A stretch of DNA of 61,579 nt from Oscillospiraceae bacterium (lineage in GTDB: Bacteria > Bacillota > Clostridia > Oscillospirales > Oscillospiraceae), in NCBI GenBank assembly GCA_009785525.1, contig WQWC01000007.1, positions 1-61,579 on the forward strand, written 5' to 3'. The number at the start of each line of letters is the position of its first letter. Position 1 is the first letter of the stretch. Made by a program: the position numbers and the translations under genes. The notes under the pieces are model-generated. The model ran no database searches. It saw nothing but the letters and a program-made list of their open reading frames with translations, and had not been told where the DNA came from. Shown piece after piece: positions 54,060-61,579 of this stretch.

Positions 54060-54275
54060 GGTTGGGGGTGTAGGGGCTGACGCCCACATCGGCCTGCGGC
54101 AATGACCCTGTGGGGGCGGCATTCTGCCGCCCGTGGTATGTACGGGGGACATCCCCCTTCCACCTTCGTGCGCGAAGGGGGCTTTGGACGATGGATGCGG
54201 TGGTTGTAGGGGCGACCGTCCCTACGGGGTGCTGTTGTATATCCCGGGACGTCGAGGACGCCGTCCCCTACAAAA
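54060..54275. repeat. Repeat-rich gap between the alr-like gene and mutL
   Basis: Contains GGGGGCGGCATTCTGCCGCCC (about 54112-54132), a CACCTTCGTGCGCGAAGGGGGC palindrome (about 54160-54181), GTAGGGGCGACCGTCCCTAC (about 54207-54226) and GGGACGTCGAGGACGCCGTCCCC (about 54246-54268): four different family members in a row. Confidence 0.65.
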
Positions 54276-55340
54276 TCACCTATACAAAATCGGCAGTCCC
54301 TTGACATTGACGGGATCCACATCCAGCAACGCTATATCTCCTACTGTGCAGTCGATTTTAGTCACATCCACAACCGTGTGCAGCAGACCTACGTTGCCCA
54401 AGACCCGCGCCCGTGCGCCGTTTATTCGCACAAACAGCGACCGGCGGCGGAATTTCAATAGACCCAGCATTCCGCGTTCACTGATATATCTGTCAACGCC
54501 GAAGCCGTGATAATATCCGACTGATAGAATAGCTATCTTTGTCGGTGCCTTGGTGGTGTACCCGCGCTCCGACCCTATGGTGTGTCCCTTTGGATACCAG
54601 CCCACTTCTTCCAGTCCCGCTTCGATATATCCTACTTTGGAAAGCCCCTGAATCGGCTTTCCCGGGATTCTGCCTGAAAGCGCGGTGTCCACGCGGACGG
54701 CGTCCATATGTTCAATGTTGTATTTGAATAAAGCCGCCGAGTCGCAGGCGTGAGCCCAGCCGGGTTCCAGATTCATATCTATCATTCTGTCTAAAACGAT
54801 ATTGAACTTATCCATCTGCGCGAATGTCAGCTTTTTACTGCGCCAGGAAGCAGAGAATGTTGTAAATGTGCCGACGACCGAAAGGCTTGACATATACTTG
54901 TATATTGCCGCGACCTTGTCAAGTTCTGCCGGCTGGAAGCCATACTGCCCCAGCCCTGTGTCAATATTAACCTGCACCTGTGCCGTAATGCCTTGTGATT
55001 CCGCCAATCCGTTGATGGCGACGGCCGCGTCATAAGACCCTGCCGTGCAGATGACGCCGAGTTGCAGGAGTTTTGAAAGCTCAGCCGGGTCGGCGGTACT
55101 TCGTAGCATCATAATTCGTTCTTTCGTAAAGCCTTGTTCACGCAGGATGGCGGCATCGGCAACATCCGACACGGCGAAGTCTTTTATGCCTTCATCGCGC
55201 AAAAACTTTGCCACCGGCAAAAGACCCATTCCCCCGGCGTTGGCGCTGAGATCCGCGTAAACGGCTGCGCCCTCCGCACGCTCTTTTATCGCGCGGAGAT
55301 TATTCCTGACCACACGCAGGTCAATCACGAGGTGTTTCAT
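54276..55340 (-). CDS. Alanine-racemase-like protein lacking the PLP lysine
   Basis: A 354-aa protein colinear with alanine racemase: N-terminal TIM barrel and C-terminal beta domain. The canonical VKANAYGHG that carries the PLP-binding Lys reads LSANAGGMG here: Lys is Ser32, Tyr is Gly36 and His is Met38. The second catalytic region is kept as SVGYYHGFGVD. It therefore should not bind PLP covalently and is probably not a racemase; a binding, regulatory or scaffold role is possible. GGGGGGAG precedes the ATG. It lies upstream of mutL and diverges from miaB. Confidence 0.8.
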   Translation of the reverse strand: MKHLVIDLRVVRNNLRAIKERAEGAAVYADLSANAGGMGLLPVAKFLRDEGIKDFAVSDVADAAILREQGFTKERIMMLRSTADPAELSKLLQLGVICTAGSYDAAVAINGLAESQGITAQVQVNIDTGLGQYGFQPAELDKVAAIYKYMSSLSVVGTFTTFSASWRSKKLTFAQMDKFNIVLDRMIDMNLEPGWAHACDSAALFKYNIEHMDAVRVDTALSGRIPGKPIQGLSKVGYIEAGLEEVGWYPKGHTIGSERGYTTKAPTKIAILSVGYYHGFGVDRYISERGMLGLLKFRRRSLFVRINGARARVLGNVGLLHTVVDVTKIDCTVGDIALLDVDPVNVKGLPILYR

Positions 55341-55400
55341 AGCATTTCTCCCCCCACTGCCCCGGATAATCTGTTTGACAGATATTTTACCACAATTTCA

Positions 55401-55429
55401 TTGTAATTTCCAGAGAAAAATGTTAAAAT
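55401..55429 (+). promoter_or_regulatory. Possible miaB promoter giving a leaderless transcript
   Basis: TTGTAA (55401-55406) and TAAAAT (55424-55429) are 17 bp apart. The first base expected in RNA is at or next to the A of ATG 55436, and no ribosome site lies upstream. Confidence 0.4.
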
Positions 55430-55435
55430 AATCAA

Positions 55436-56863
55436 ATGAAGACAGATAATCGTAAAAGAAATGAAATACAGCCTGATCAAATCGCGAATCAAAAGGCGAT
55501 TATGGCGGAAATCCGGGGGCTTTTTGCCGAAAATTCACAGGCGAAAACCCCGCTTGCTTACGTGGATACTTACGGCTGCCAGCAGAATGAAGCCGACAGT
55601 GAAACGATCCGCGGGATGCTGGACGAAATGGGATACGAGTTCACGGCCGATGAATTTGCGGCCGATTTGATTGTTATCAACACATGCGCAATACGCGAAA
55701 ATGCGGAGAATCGCGTTCTGGGCAACGTTGGTGCGCTGTCCCATACGAAGAAAGCGAAACCATCACAGATCATTGCATTCTGCGGGTGCCTAGCCGCCGT
55801 GCCGGAGACTGTGGAGAAAATTCGGCGGTCGTATCAACAGGTAGACCTCGTTTTCGCGCCTAATCTGCTGTGGATGTTCCCGGAGCTTCTGTGCCGCGTT
55901 CTTACCGAAAAAGGCCGAGTATTCCTGACCGACGGCGGAGACGGTGCTGTGGCGGAGGGATTGCCGGTCAAGCGTGACGGAACAGTCAAAGCATGGTTCC
56001 CTATCATGTACGGCTGTGATAACTTCTGCTCATACTGCATTGTCCCCCATGTTCGGGGGCGGGAGCGTAGCAGAGATTCCGCGATTATCGTGGACGAAGC
56101 GCGGCGGCTTGTCGCGGACGGATACAAAGACATCACTCTGTTGGGGCAGAACGTAAACTCATACGGCGTGGGATTAGATGAAGATATTAACTTCGCAGGG
56201 CTTCTCCGCCGGGCTTGTGAGATTGACGGGCAATTCTTGGTGCGGTTTATGACCAGCCACCCGAAAGACGCGTCGGTTGAGTTGTTTCGCGTCATGGCCG
56301 AGTCCGAGCGGGCGGCGCGGCAGATTCACCTGCCGTTTCAGTCCGGTAGTGACAGGATTCTGAGTGTGATGAACCGTGGATACACGCATGAGGATTACAT
56401 GGCAAAATTGACTCAGGCACGTGAGTTTATGCCGGATATAGCCATCACCAGCGATGTGATAGTCGGCTTCCCCGGGGAGACGGAGGCGGACTTTGAAGAT
56501 ACCTTGCGCCTGATTGAAAAGGCGAGGTTTGACGGACTTTTCACGTTCATATACTCCCGCCGACCCGGCACACCCGCCGCCGATATGGAAGACACCGTGA
56601 CAAGCGAGGAAAAGCATCGCAGATTTGACAGATTGATTGAGCTGCAAAACTCGATTTCAGATGAGCAGCACGGCAAGCATATAGGAAAAACCATGACGGT
56701 ACTTGTTGACGGCGAATCCGGCGATGCCCGGTATCCGCTCCGCGCCCGGACAAACGGCGGGCGGTTGGTGCATCTTAACGGCGGGCTGGAGCTTGTCGGG
56801 AGTTTTGTTGAAGCGAAGATAACGCACTGCAACTCATGGTCGTTGTTTGCGGAGGCTGTGTAG
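55436..56863 (+). CDS. miaB: tRNA-2-methylthio-N6-dimethylallyladenosine synthase
   Basis: A radical-SAM methylthiotransferase acting after MiaA on A37 of tRNA. The 475-aa protein has the N-terminal MTTase domain (YVDTYGCQQNEADSE, then INTCAIRENAENR and CGC, three cluster Cys), the radical SAM motif CDNFCSYC, and a C-terminal TRAM domain. ATG 55436 has no ribosome site; ATG 55502 is preceded by AAAAGG and keeps all domains, so it may be used instead. Confidence 0.95.
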   Translation: MKTDNRKRNEIQPDQIANQKAIMAEIRGLFAENSQAKTPLAYVDTYGCQQNEADSETIRGMLDEMGYEFTADEFAADLIVINTCAIRENAENRVLGNVGALSHTKKAKPSQIIAFCGCLAAVPETVEKIRRSYQQVDLVFAPNLLWMFPELLCRVLTEKGRVFLTDGGDGAVAEGLPVKRDGTVKAWFPIMYGCDNFCSYCIVPHVRGRERSRDSAIIVDEARRLVADGYKDITLLGQNVNSYGVGLDEDINFAGLLRRACEIDGQFLVRFMTSHPKDASVELFRVMAESERAARQIHLPFQSGSDRILSVMNRGYTHEDYMAKLTQAREFMPDIAITSDVIVGFPGETEADFEDTLRLIEKARFDGLFTFIYSRRPGTPAADMEDTVTSEEKHRRFDRLIELQNSISDEQHGKHIGKTMTVLVDGESGDARYPLRARTNGGRLVHLNGGLELVGSFVEAKITHCNSWSLFAEAV

Positions 56864-57101
56864 GCCCCCCCCCCCGGCGTCCCCCCGTAACCCCGTCCAA
56901 ACCTCGTTCCTCGTACCTGGCGATAATCCAAACCACGGGACGCTGAGGACAGGGTCCCATACGGTGCGGCATTTCTCCCCACACATGGACAATGCGAGCA
57001 CCCCGTAGGGGTGTTCGCCCCCACAACTACCCTGTAAAGATCAAAGACAGCCCTTTTTGAGGCTGTCTTTTGACTTTTAAGTATAAATCAGGTTATGCAA
57101 A
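56864..57101. other. Convergent gap miaB / malic enzyme with a bidirectional terminator
   Basis: Begins with a run of about 13 C (56865-56877). Then come GGGACGCTGAGGACAGGGTCCC-type (about 56938-56959) and CCCCGTAGGGGTGTTCGCCCCC (about 57001-57022) repeats. A 10-bp stem at 57043-57052 / 57061-57070 (AAAGACAGCC/GGCTGTCTTT) flanked by A and T runs is the likely terminator for both genes. Confidence 0.65.
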
Positions 57102-58319
57102 TTATCCCCTATTGCGTACATGCTCCACAACTGCGTCAGCAATCACTTGCGCCACGTTTTTGTCCAGCGCTGACGGTATGATGTTTTCAGCGTTTAGCTG
57201 ATTGTCCGGAATATACGAAGCCAACGCTTCCGCCGCCGCCATGTTTATCCCGTCCGTGAAGTCATCCGCCCTTGCCGCCAGCACTCCCTTGAAAATCCCC
57301 GGGAAAACAAGCACATTGTTGACTTGGTTCGGGAAATCCGACCTACCCGTGCCGACGACTGCCGCCCCGCCCGCTTTTGCCTCATCCGGGAATATCTCCG
57401 GCGTGGGGTTTGCCATCGCGAAGATGATCGAATCTTTTGCCATAGTCTGCACCATAGCCTGCGTTAATAATCCAGGTGCCGATACGCCGATAAATACGTC
57501 AGAGTTGCGGACGGCTTCGGCCAGGTCGCCGTTTCTGCCCTTTGCATTGGTCAGTTGAGCTAGTTCCTCGTGGTTCCAATTCAGCATGGTTTCGGGATTA
57601 TCCTTGTTCAGAATGCCGTTCATATCGACAAGGAGCATATCGGCCACGCCCGCTTTTAAAAGCATACGCGCCGTGGCTGAGCCTGCCGAACCAATGCCGT
57701 TTATGACCACCGTTAAATCTTTTAATTGCCTGCCCACAACTTTCGCGGCGTTTATTAGCGCAGCCGTCACAACGATGGCTGTCCCGTGCTGGTCGTCGTG
57801 GAAAATCGGGATATTCGCCTCGGCTTTCAAGCGATTCTCAACCTCAAAGCAACGCGGCGCCTTGATGTCCTCTAAATTTACTCCGCCGAAATTGGGTGAG
57901 ATCAGTTTGACAGTGTTTACGATTTCATCGATTATCAATTTTTCCTTTTCGGCTTCGTCGCAATCCATAGCCTTGATATGCTCTGTATCAAGACATATCG
58001 GAAAAGCGTCAACATCGCCGAACTCTTTGAACAGGATGGCCTTGCCTTCCATAACGGGCAATCCCGCCAGGCCGCCTATGTCGCCCAAACCTAAAACGGC
58101 GGAACCGTCAGACACGACTGCTATCATGTTGCCCTTTGAAGTGTATTTATACGCTTCTTCCGGATCCCTCGCAATCTCCCTGCAAGGCTGAGCCACGCCA
58201 GGGGAGTATGCTAATGACAAATCTTCTTTTGTATTCACCCCCACCTTGCTTTGAATACTGACCTTGCCTTTGTTTTTTGCGTGCAGCTCCAATGATTCTT
58301 GATAAACATCCGTTGCCAT
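57102..58319 (-). CDS. NAD(P)-dependent malic enzyme
   Basis: Decarboxylates malate to pyruvate. The 405-aa short bacterial form has SLAYSPGVAQPCREIA, the catalytic Lys/Tyr region YTSKGNMIAVVSDGSAVLGLGDIGG, the metal site IPIFHDDQHGTA and the Rossmann motif INGIGSAGSATARM. Cofactor preference cannot be judged safely. No acetyltransferase fusion. GGGGG precedes the ATG. Confidence 0.94.
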   Translation of the reverse strand: MATDVYQESLELHAKNKGKVSIQSKVGVNTKEDLSLAYSPGVAQPCREIARDPEEAYKYTSKGNMIAVVSDGSAVLGLGDIGGLAGLPVMEGKAILFKEFGDVDAFPICLDTEHIKAMDCDEAEKEKLIIDEIVNTVKLISPNFGGVNLEDIKAPRCFEVENRLKAEANIPIFHDDQHGTAIVVTAALINAAKVVGRQLKDLTVVINGIGSAGSATARMLLKAGVADMLLVDMNGILNKDNPETMLNWNHEELAQLTNAKGRNGDLAEAVRNSDVFIGVSAPGLLTQAMVQTMAKDSIIFAMANPTPEIFPDEAKAGGAAVVGTGRSDFPNQVNNVLVFPGIFKGVLAARADDFTDGINMAAAEALASYIPDNQLNAENIIPSALDKNVAQVIADAVVEHVRNRG

Positions 58320-58764
58320 TTATATTTTCCCCCATTTATATTTCTCAATTAATCAGTTTCATAACGCGTATGTACTCGGCCCACATCCTTTTCAAAATAT
58401 TGAGCAGGAAAACAGCAGGCCGGTTTTTATACATGTATGCAACTTAAATCAAGTGATCTTGCATTTGTTGTATAAGTCGAAAGTATGCCATATTACGGCC
58501 CGTTATGCAAGCTTTTTCGCAGTTATTAATAGCCAAACATTTGCACAGGCACATGATAAATTGTATTAAAATCGCCAAAAAATGAAAGAAACATTGCACA
58601 AGGATGCAAAATACAAATATGTGCTTTTGCCGATGGCCTATCATAGATATCTGAACTTTTCAACAGATGGATGACGATTGAGTCCCAAGACTTGACAATG
58701 AGATTCTGTGTACGTTATAATTGTCAGGCTGTTCCCCGTGCCTCCCTTTTTCAATTTAATATCT
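58320..58764. other. 445-bp gap upstream of malic enzyme and tRNA-Arg
   Basis: AT-rich region between divergent units. It holds the tRNA promoter (58692-58721) and a GATTTTGCATG/AAGCAT-like stretch with no clear dyad. A 66-codon minus-strand frame at 58444-58644 is Cys/Phe-rich, lacks a ribosome site and is judged spurious. None of the GC palindromic repeats are present. Confidence 0.5.
58692..58721 (+). promoter_or_regulatory. Consensus promoter of tRNA-Arg
   Basis: TTGACA (58692-58697) and TATAAT (58716-58721), both perfect, with an 18-bp spacer, about 44 bp before the mature tRNA 5' end. Confidence 0.8.
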
Positions 58765-58841
58765 GCCCACGTACCTCACCAGGATAGAGGGCCCGCCTCC
58801 TAAGCGGGATGTAGTGAGTTCGAGTCTCGCCGTGGGTGCCA
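58765..58841 (+). tRNA. tRNA-Arg(CCU): tRNA-Arg (anticodon CCU)
   Basis: A 77-nt cloverleaf. The acceptor stem GCCCACG pairs with CGTGGGT (terminal G-U), the anticodon stem is CCCGC/GCGGG with loop CTCCTAA (anticodon CCT, reads AGG), and the T arm is GTGAG-TTCGAGT-CTCGC. Discriminator G, and CCA is encoded. It is a single gene with its own promoter and terminator. Confidence 0.95.
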
Positions 58842-58884
58842 ATTGTCCGTTAGACGAACGTAGAGGTTCGTCTAACGGACAATT
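58841..58884 (+). terminator. 19-bp hairpin directly after the tRNA
   Basis: A perfect 19-bp stem (58841-58859 / 58866-58884) with loop GTAGAG starts at the A of CCA and is followed by TATTGTTTG. It probably ends tRNA transcription; its length and place at the tRNA 3' end also fit a recombination site. Confidence 0.75.
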
Positions 58885-59052
58885 TATTGTTTGAGGGCTG
58901 GCGTTGCAGTATATCTCGATTCGCGCGTCATCGCCGTCGTAGATGAGGAATTTGCTGACGAAAGTGTCGATCAGGGCTGTGCGGCAAGAGATATCGCTGG
59001 CATCGCCGCCTTTGAATCGCTCGAAGAAAAACTTAACCTCATCAAACGCAAT
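58885..59052 (-). pseudogene. C-terminal remnant of a large serine recombinase
   Basis: Translated on the minus strand, this stretch reads AFDEVKFFFERFKGGDASDI then CRTALIDTFVSKFLIYDGDD and IEIYCNAS. It matches the conserved end of large serine integrases (F-x2-F-K-x-GD ... LIDTFV-x5-YDG). There is no start; the frame begins just after the AraC stop TAA and stays open through the antisense strand of the tRNA to a TAA at 58757-58759. The catalytic domain is absent. It marks past integration of a mobile element at tRNA-Arg. Confidence 0.75.
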
Positions 59053-60267
59053 TTAGACATCTTCCTTAATTAGCGGAAACTTAGAATTTCCCTTTCTGAA
59101 CTCCAGCGGCGTTTGATTTTTTGTGGCCTTAAACCGTGTTTGAAAATGGCTTTGTGAGGCATAACCTAAATAATCGGCAATTTCTGTCAAAGATTTGTCG
59201 GTGTGTATCAACAAGCGTTCAGCCCTTCGGATACGTTCTCCGGAAATAAAATCAGCAACTGTTTTACCCATTTCTGCTTTAAACTTTGAGGTTAGAGTCT
59301 TTCTGCTTATGTGGAATTGACCAGCAAGAGTTTGAACATCAAGCGGCGAAGATATATTTTGCTTTATATAAGAAACAACCGATGAAATCAGTGGACTCAA
59401 CTGCTTTGCGTTTTCTAAATCAGCTACTCTTTTTGTATAGTCGATAACCATTCGATCTAATAGGTCGATTACTGCTTCTGCTTTGAAAAGCCCTTCACTT
59501 TGCAAAATATATTTTTCGCACAGGCGAAGCGCTTCTTCCTCAAACAAGCCACCCTCTATTGCTGCCCGGGAGACAAGCGTAACAGCCGTAACAAAAAAGT
59601 TTTGTAAATGCCTCAGCCGATTTGCGGCCAGCATCCCGGTTGTACCGTGCGTATATGTTTTGAAAAGCTGCTTTAACCCTGCGACATCCCCCATGCGGAC
59701 GAAAGCCAGCATCCGCCGTTCAAACGGCATGTGGCTATGTATTGGAACGGACGATTCCTCCGGCGATTTTAGCTGTATTTCCCGGAAATCCAGCGGTATA
59801 GAATCTTCGGGCAGCTGAGACAACGCAGCGATATCATCCAAATATAACATATCTCGGTTGAGGCAAAAGTTCATTAACAGTAGAATATGCAGAAAATTGG
59901 GGACAGAGAAGCTAGGTATTGCCAGCATTTGCTTATATAGACGCTCAAACGCAGCTTGATCAATGCCAAGCGCAAAAGCATAATCTCGCTTTTCCTGCGT
60001 CGTATATTCATTTCGTCCAACAGGGCCGAGAATAATTGAATAACGCTCATGCGCAATTGCCCCATAGTGCTGAGAAAATGGAGTCAGGCAATAGCTGACG
60101 GTGCTCTCATTTTGTATCAGCCCCTCTTCATATGGCAGGACGGGGTCAACCGTTGTATTCATTAGACCAAATGATCGTATATGGCGAGCTTCATCGTATA
60201 GCCTGACCGGGATAAAGAAAACACCCGCGATTTTTTCACATAAGTAGAGAATATGGTCAACATCCAT
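59053..60267 (-). CDS. AraC-family transcriptional regulator
   Basis: A 404-aa regulator with a long N-terminal sensing region that I do not recognise and a C-terminal AraC double HTH: SSPLDVQTLAGQFHISRKTL, then SLTEIADYLGYASQSHFQTRFK. ATG 60267 is preceded by GAGGTG; GTG 60279 lies within that site. It diverges from the hydrolase at 60548, its probable target. It is next to the recombinase remnant, so it may be cargo of a former element. Confidence 0.87.
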   Translation of the reverse strand: MDVDHILYLCEKIAGVFFIPVRLYDEARHIRSFGLMNTTVDPVLPYEEGLIQNESTVSYCLTPFSQHYGAIAHERYSIILGPVGRNEYTTQEKRDYAFALGIDQAAFERLYKQMLAIPSFSVPNFLHILLLMNFCLNRDMLYLDDIAALSQLPEDSIPLDFREIQLKSPEESSVPIHSHMPFERRMLAFVRMGDVAGLKQLFKTYTHGTTGMLAANRLRHLQNFFVTAVTLVSRAAIEGGLFEEEALRLCEKYILQSEGLFKAEAVIDLLDRMVIDYTKRVADLENAKQLSPLISSVVSYIKQNISSPLDVQTLAGQFHISRKTLTSKFKAEMGKTVADFISGERIRRAERLLIHTDKSLTEIADYLGYASQSHFQTRFKATKNQTPLEFRKGNSKFPLIKEDV

Positions 60268-60547
60268 AATATGCGTCACCTCATTACCATTTTAAGTTAT
60301 ATTCCCCAAATTTGCAATAAATTGTTACAAATATTAAATATTTCTTGCGCACAACCCACTATACTTGATCAAAAGAATCTGTATTCATCTGAGGTCGCAT
60401 TCTAGCTGTGACGGTTTTCCGTATAAATTAATCATCTTTCATACTTAATACTTCTCTCCTTAGTAAAATCAAGGCAAGAAGCTGCCACTGTTGCGGTGTC
60501 TCTCAGATAAATACAGACTCTTAATTTAACGATAGGGGATTTTCTGC

Positions 60548-61489
60548 ATGAAAGATTCTGACCTGATACCTGTATATATGGGGTCGCCGGATCAATTCCC
60601 GGCTTCGCCAGAGTTGCCGAACGGCGTGACGGAGGTGAAGTGGGCCGACGAGGGTGGATGTATGATCGAGTTCCATCTCAACGAAGTTTACGACGAGCGC
60701 GACGGCGAAACCCTGCATCTGCAAATCCTGTTGCCGCTTGAGGAAATGCCTATGTTTGGCCTGCCGACGAAGAAGTATCCGCTAATTGTATATGTGCCCG
60801 GCTCCGCATGGCGCAAGCAGATGCCCATGATGGCATTGCCGCGCATGATGCGCCTATGTGAGCAGGGTTATGCCGTCGCCGTCGTGGAATACCGCCCAAG
60901 CGATGCCGCAGGCTTTCCCGCACAGGCGGAGGATTGCAAAACCGCAATCCGGTTCATGCGAAAGCACGCTGACAAGTATCGGATATTGCCTGATAAAATA
61001 GCGCTATATGGCGATTCCAGTGGCGGACATACCGTGGTATTGGCCGGTATAACCGGAGACGGTACGCTTGATAACGGCGTGTACGGTGAGTTTTCGTCAG
61101 AAGTAAAATGCATTGTGGACAGCTTCGGGCCAACAGATGTGTCGAAGATGAACTTTTACCCAAGTATGATGGATCATACTGCCCCGGACAGCCCGGAGGG
61201 TATGCTTCTCGGCGGAGTGAACGTGCTGGAGCATCCGGAGCTTGCTGAAAAAGCATCGCCGATGTACTATCTTTCTCACGAAAAGGCAATCCCGCCTATA
61301 CTTATCATGCACGGAGATCAGGACTGGGCGGTTCCGTTCAACCAATCGGTACGACTTTATGACAAGATGCGGGAGCTTGATAAGGATGTGACGATGTATA
61401 AACTGCTCGGCGGATTTCACGGTTCCGGCGGATTCAACAGCAAGGAAGCGCGGGACACGATTTTAGAATTTATAAATAAACATATATAG
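60548..61489 (+). CDS. Alpha/beta hydrolase (esterase/acetylxylan-esterase-like)
   Basis: A 313-aa cytosolic carboxylesterase-type protein of the BD-FAE/esterase_lipase group. The oxyanion region is VYVPGSAW, the nucleophile Ser is in YGDSSGGHT, the Asp in HGDQDWAVP and the His in GGFHGSGGF. Plausible substrates are acetyl or feruloyl groups on plant polysaccharides, which I infer from the family only. A G-rich ribosome site is present. The 280-bp divergent gap to the AraC gene probably holds the regulated promoter, but no clear -35/-10 pair was placed. Confidence 0.82.
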   Translation: MKDSDLIPVYMGSPDQFPASPELPNGVTEVKWADEGGCMIEFHLNEVYDERDGETLHLQILLPLEEMPMFGLPTKKYPLIVYVPGSAWRKQMPMMALPRMMRLCEQGYAVAVVEYRPSDAAGFPAQAEDCKTAIRFMRKHADKYRILPDKIALYGDSSGGHTVVLAGITGDGTLDNGVYGEFSSEVKCIVDSFGPTDVSKMNFYPSMMDHTAPDSPEGMLLGGVNVLEHPELAEKASPMYYLSHEKAIPPILIMHGDQDWAVPFNQSVRLYDKMRELDKDVTMYKLLGGFHGSGGFNSKEARDTILEFINKHI

Positions 61490-61502
61490 AGGAGATATAA
61501 TT

Positions 61503-61579
61503 ATGCCATATGTAGGAATTATTCCACCAGAACCCGGCGTAGGGTTTGTCTTACCAATGATGGACATATCAACAATCAC
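61503..61579 (+). CDS. Unknown protein, truncated by window end
   Basis: ATG 61503 has GAGGAGAT at 61490-61497 and lies 14 bp after the hydrolase, so it is in the same operon. The first 25 codons (PYVGIIPPEPGVGFVLP...) have no signal peptide and I do not recognise them. Confidence 0.6.
   Translation, partial: MPYVGIIPPEPGVGFVLPMMDISTI

Noticed and set aside
58444-58644. 66-codon minus-strand Cys/Phe-rich frame
   Set aside because: No ribosome site or terminator and low-complexity hydrophobic composition typical of chance AT-rich frames.
58891-59073. 60-codon plus-strand frame after tRNA-Arg
   Set aside because: It is the antisense of the serine recombinase remnant, which has the real protein similarity.

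Overview
The window looks like chromosomal DNA from an uncultured, endospore-forming anaerobe of the class Clostridia. It carries a spoIIAA-spoIIAB-sigF operon, a GerA-type germinant receptor operon, BofA, SpoVAC, a SleB/CwlJ-type hydrolase and a small Cys-rich spore-type peptide. Division proteins are of the Firmicutes type (SepF, DivIVA), and there is a type II pantothenate kinase. Two S-layer-homology proteins point to a cell wall with an S-layer-like coat. Several genes start with TTG or GTG. Almost every intergenic gap holds short GC-rich palindromic repeats from a few families.

Layout. 0-8 kb: the 3' part of an InlB-repeat/SLH surface protein, then a peptide ABC importer operon (lipoprotein receptor, a single fused OppB-OppC permease, OppD, OppF). 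8-12.5 kb (minus): overlapping prfA-coaE-M18 aminopeptidase-pepV, converging on the importer, so peptide uptake and peptide breakdown lie side by side. 12.7-17.8 kb: ruvX, pyruvate carboxylase and coaW. 17.9-22 kb: germinant receptor genes A-C-(small)-B. 22-23.8 kb: a RACo-type corrinoid activator. 23.9-25.4 kb (minus): spoIIA operon. 25.7-27.3 kb (minus): guaB with a perfect sigma-A promoter. 27.4-30.2 kb (minus): a two-gene unit joining a B12-binding/glutamate-mutase-E-like protein to an octopine-dehydrogenase-family protein. 30.5-31.3 kb: a small divergent regulatory cassette (XRE and ribbon-helix-helix proteins versus a 54-aa protein) with palindromic operators. 31-42 kb: bofA, xpaC-like, spoVAC, an SLH protein, a 37-aa Cys-rich peptide, a YyaL-like thioredoxin protein, an SGNH hydrolase, nfo, a SleB-like hydrolase and a small sigma-like protein.

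42-55.4 kb (minus) is a conserved housekeeping and division cluster: alanine-racemase-like gene, mutL, miaA, hfq, HlyD-like gene, yggS, sepF, divIVA, ileS, lspA, rluD-type and tadA. ileS is split into two ORFs, lspA carries a long acidic tail, and the alanine-racemase-like protein lacks the PLP lysine. 55.4-58.3 kb: miaB and malic enzyme. At 58.8 kb a tRNA-Arg(CCU) is followed by an unannotated C-terminal remnant of a serine recombinase, a scar of an integrated element. An AraC regulator diverges there from an esterase-like hydrolase gene that continues toward the window edge.

The best candidates for undescribed biology are the B12-mutase/opine-dehydrogenase pair, the lysine-less alanine-racemase paralogue, the fused permease, the split ileS and the tRNA-Arg integration scar. 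All calls come from reading the sequence; no database search was run.
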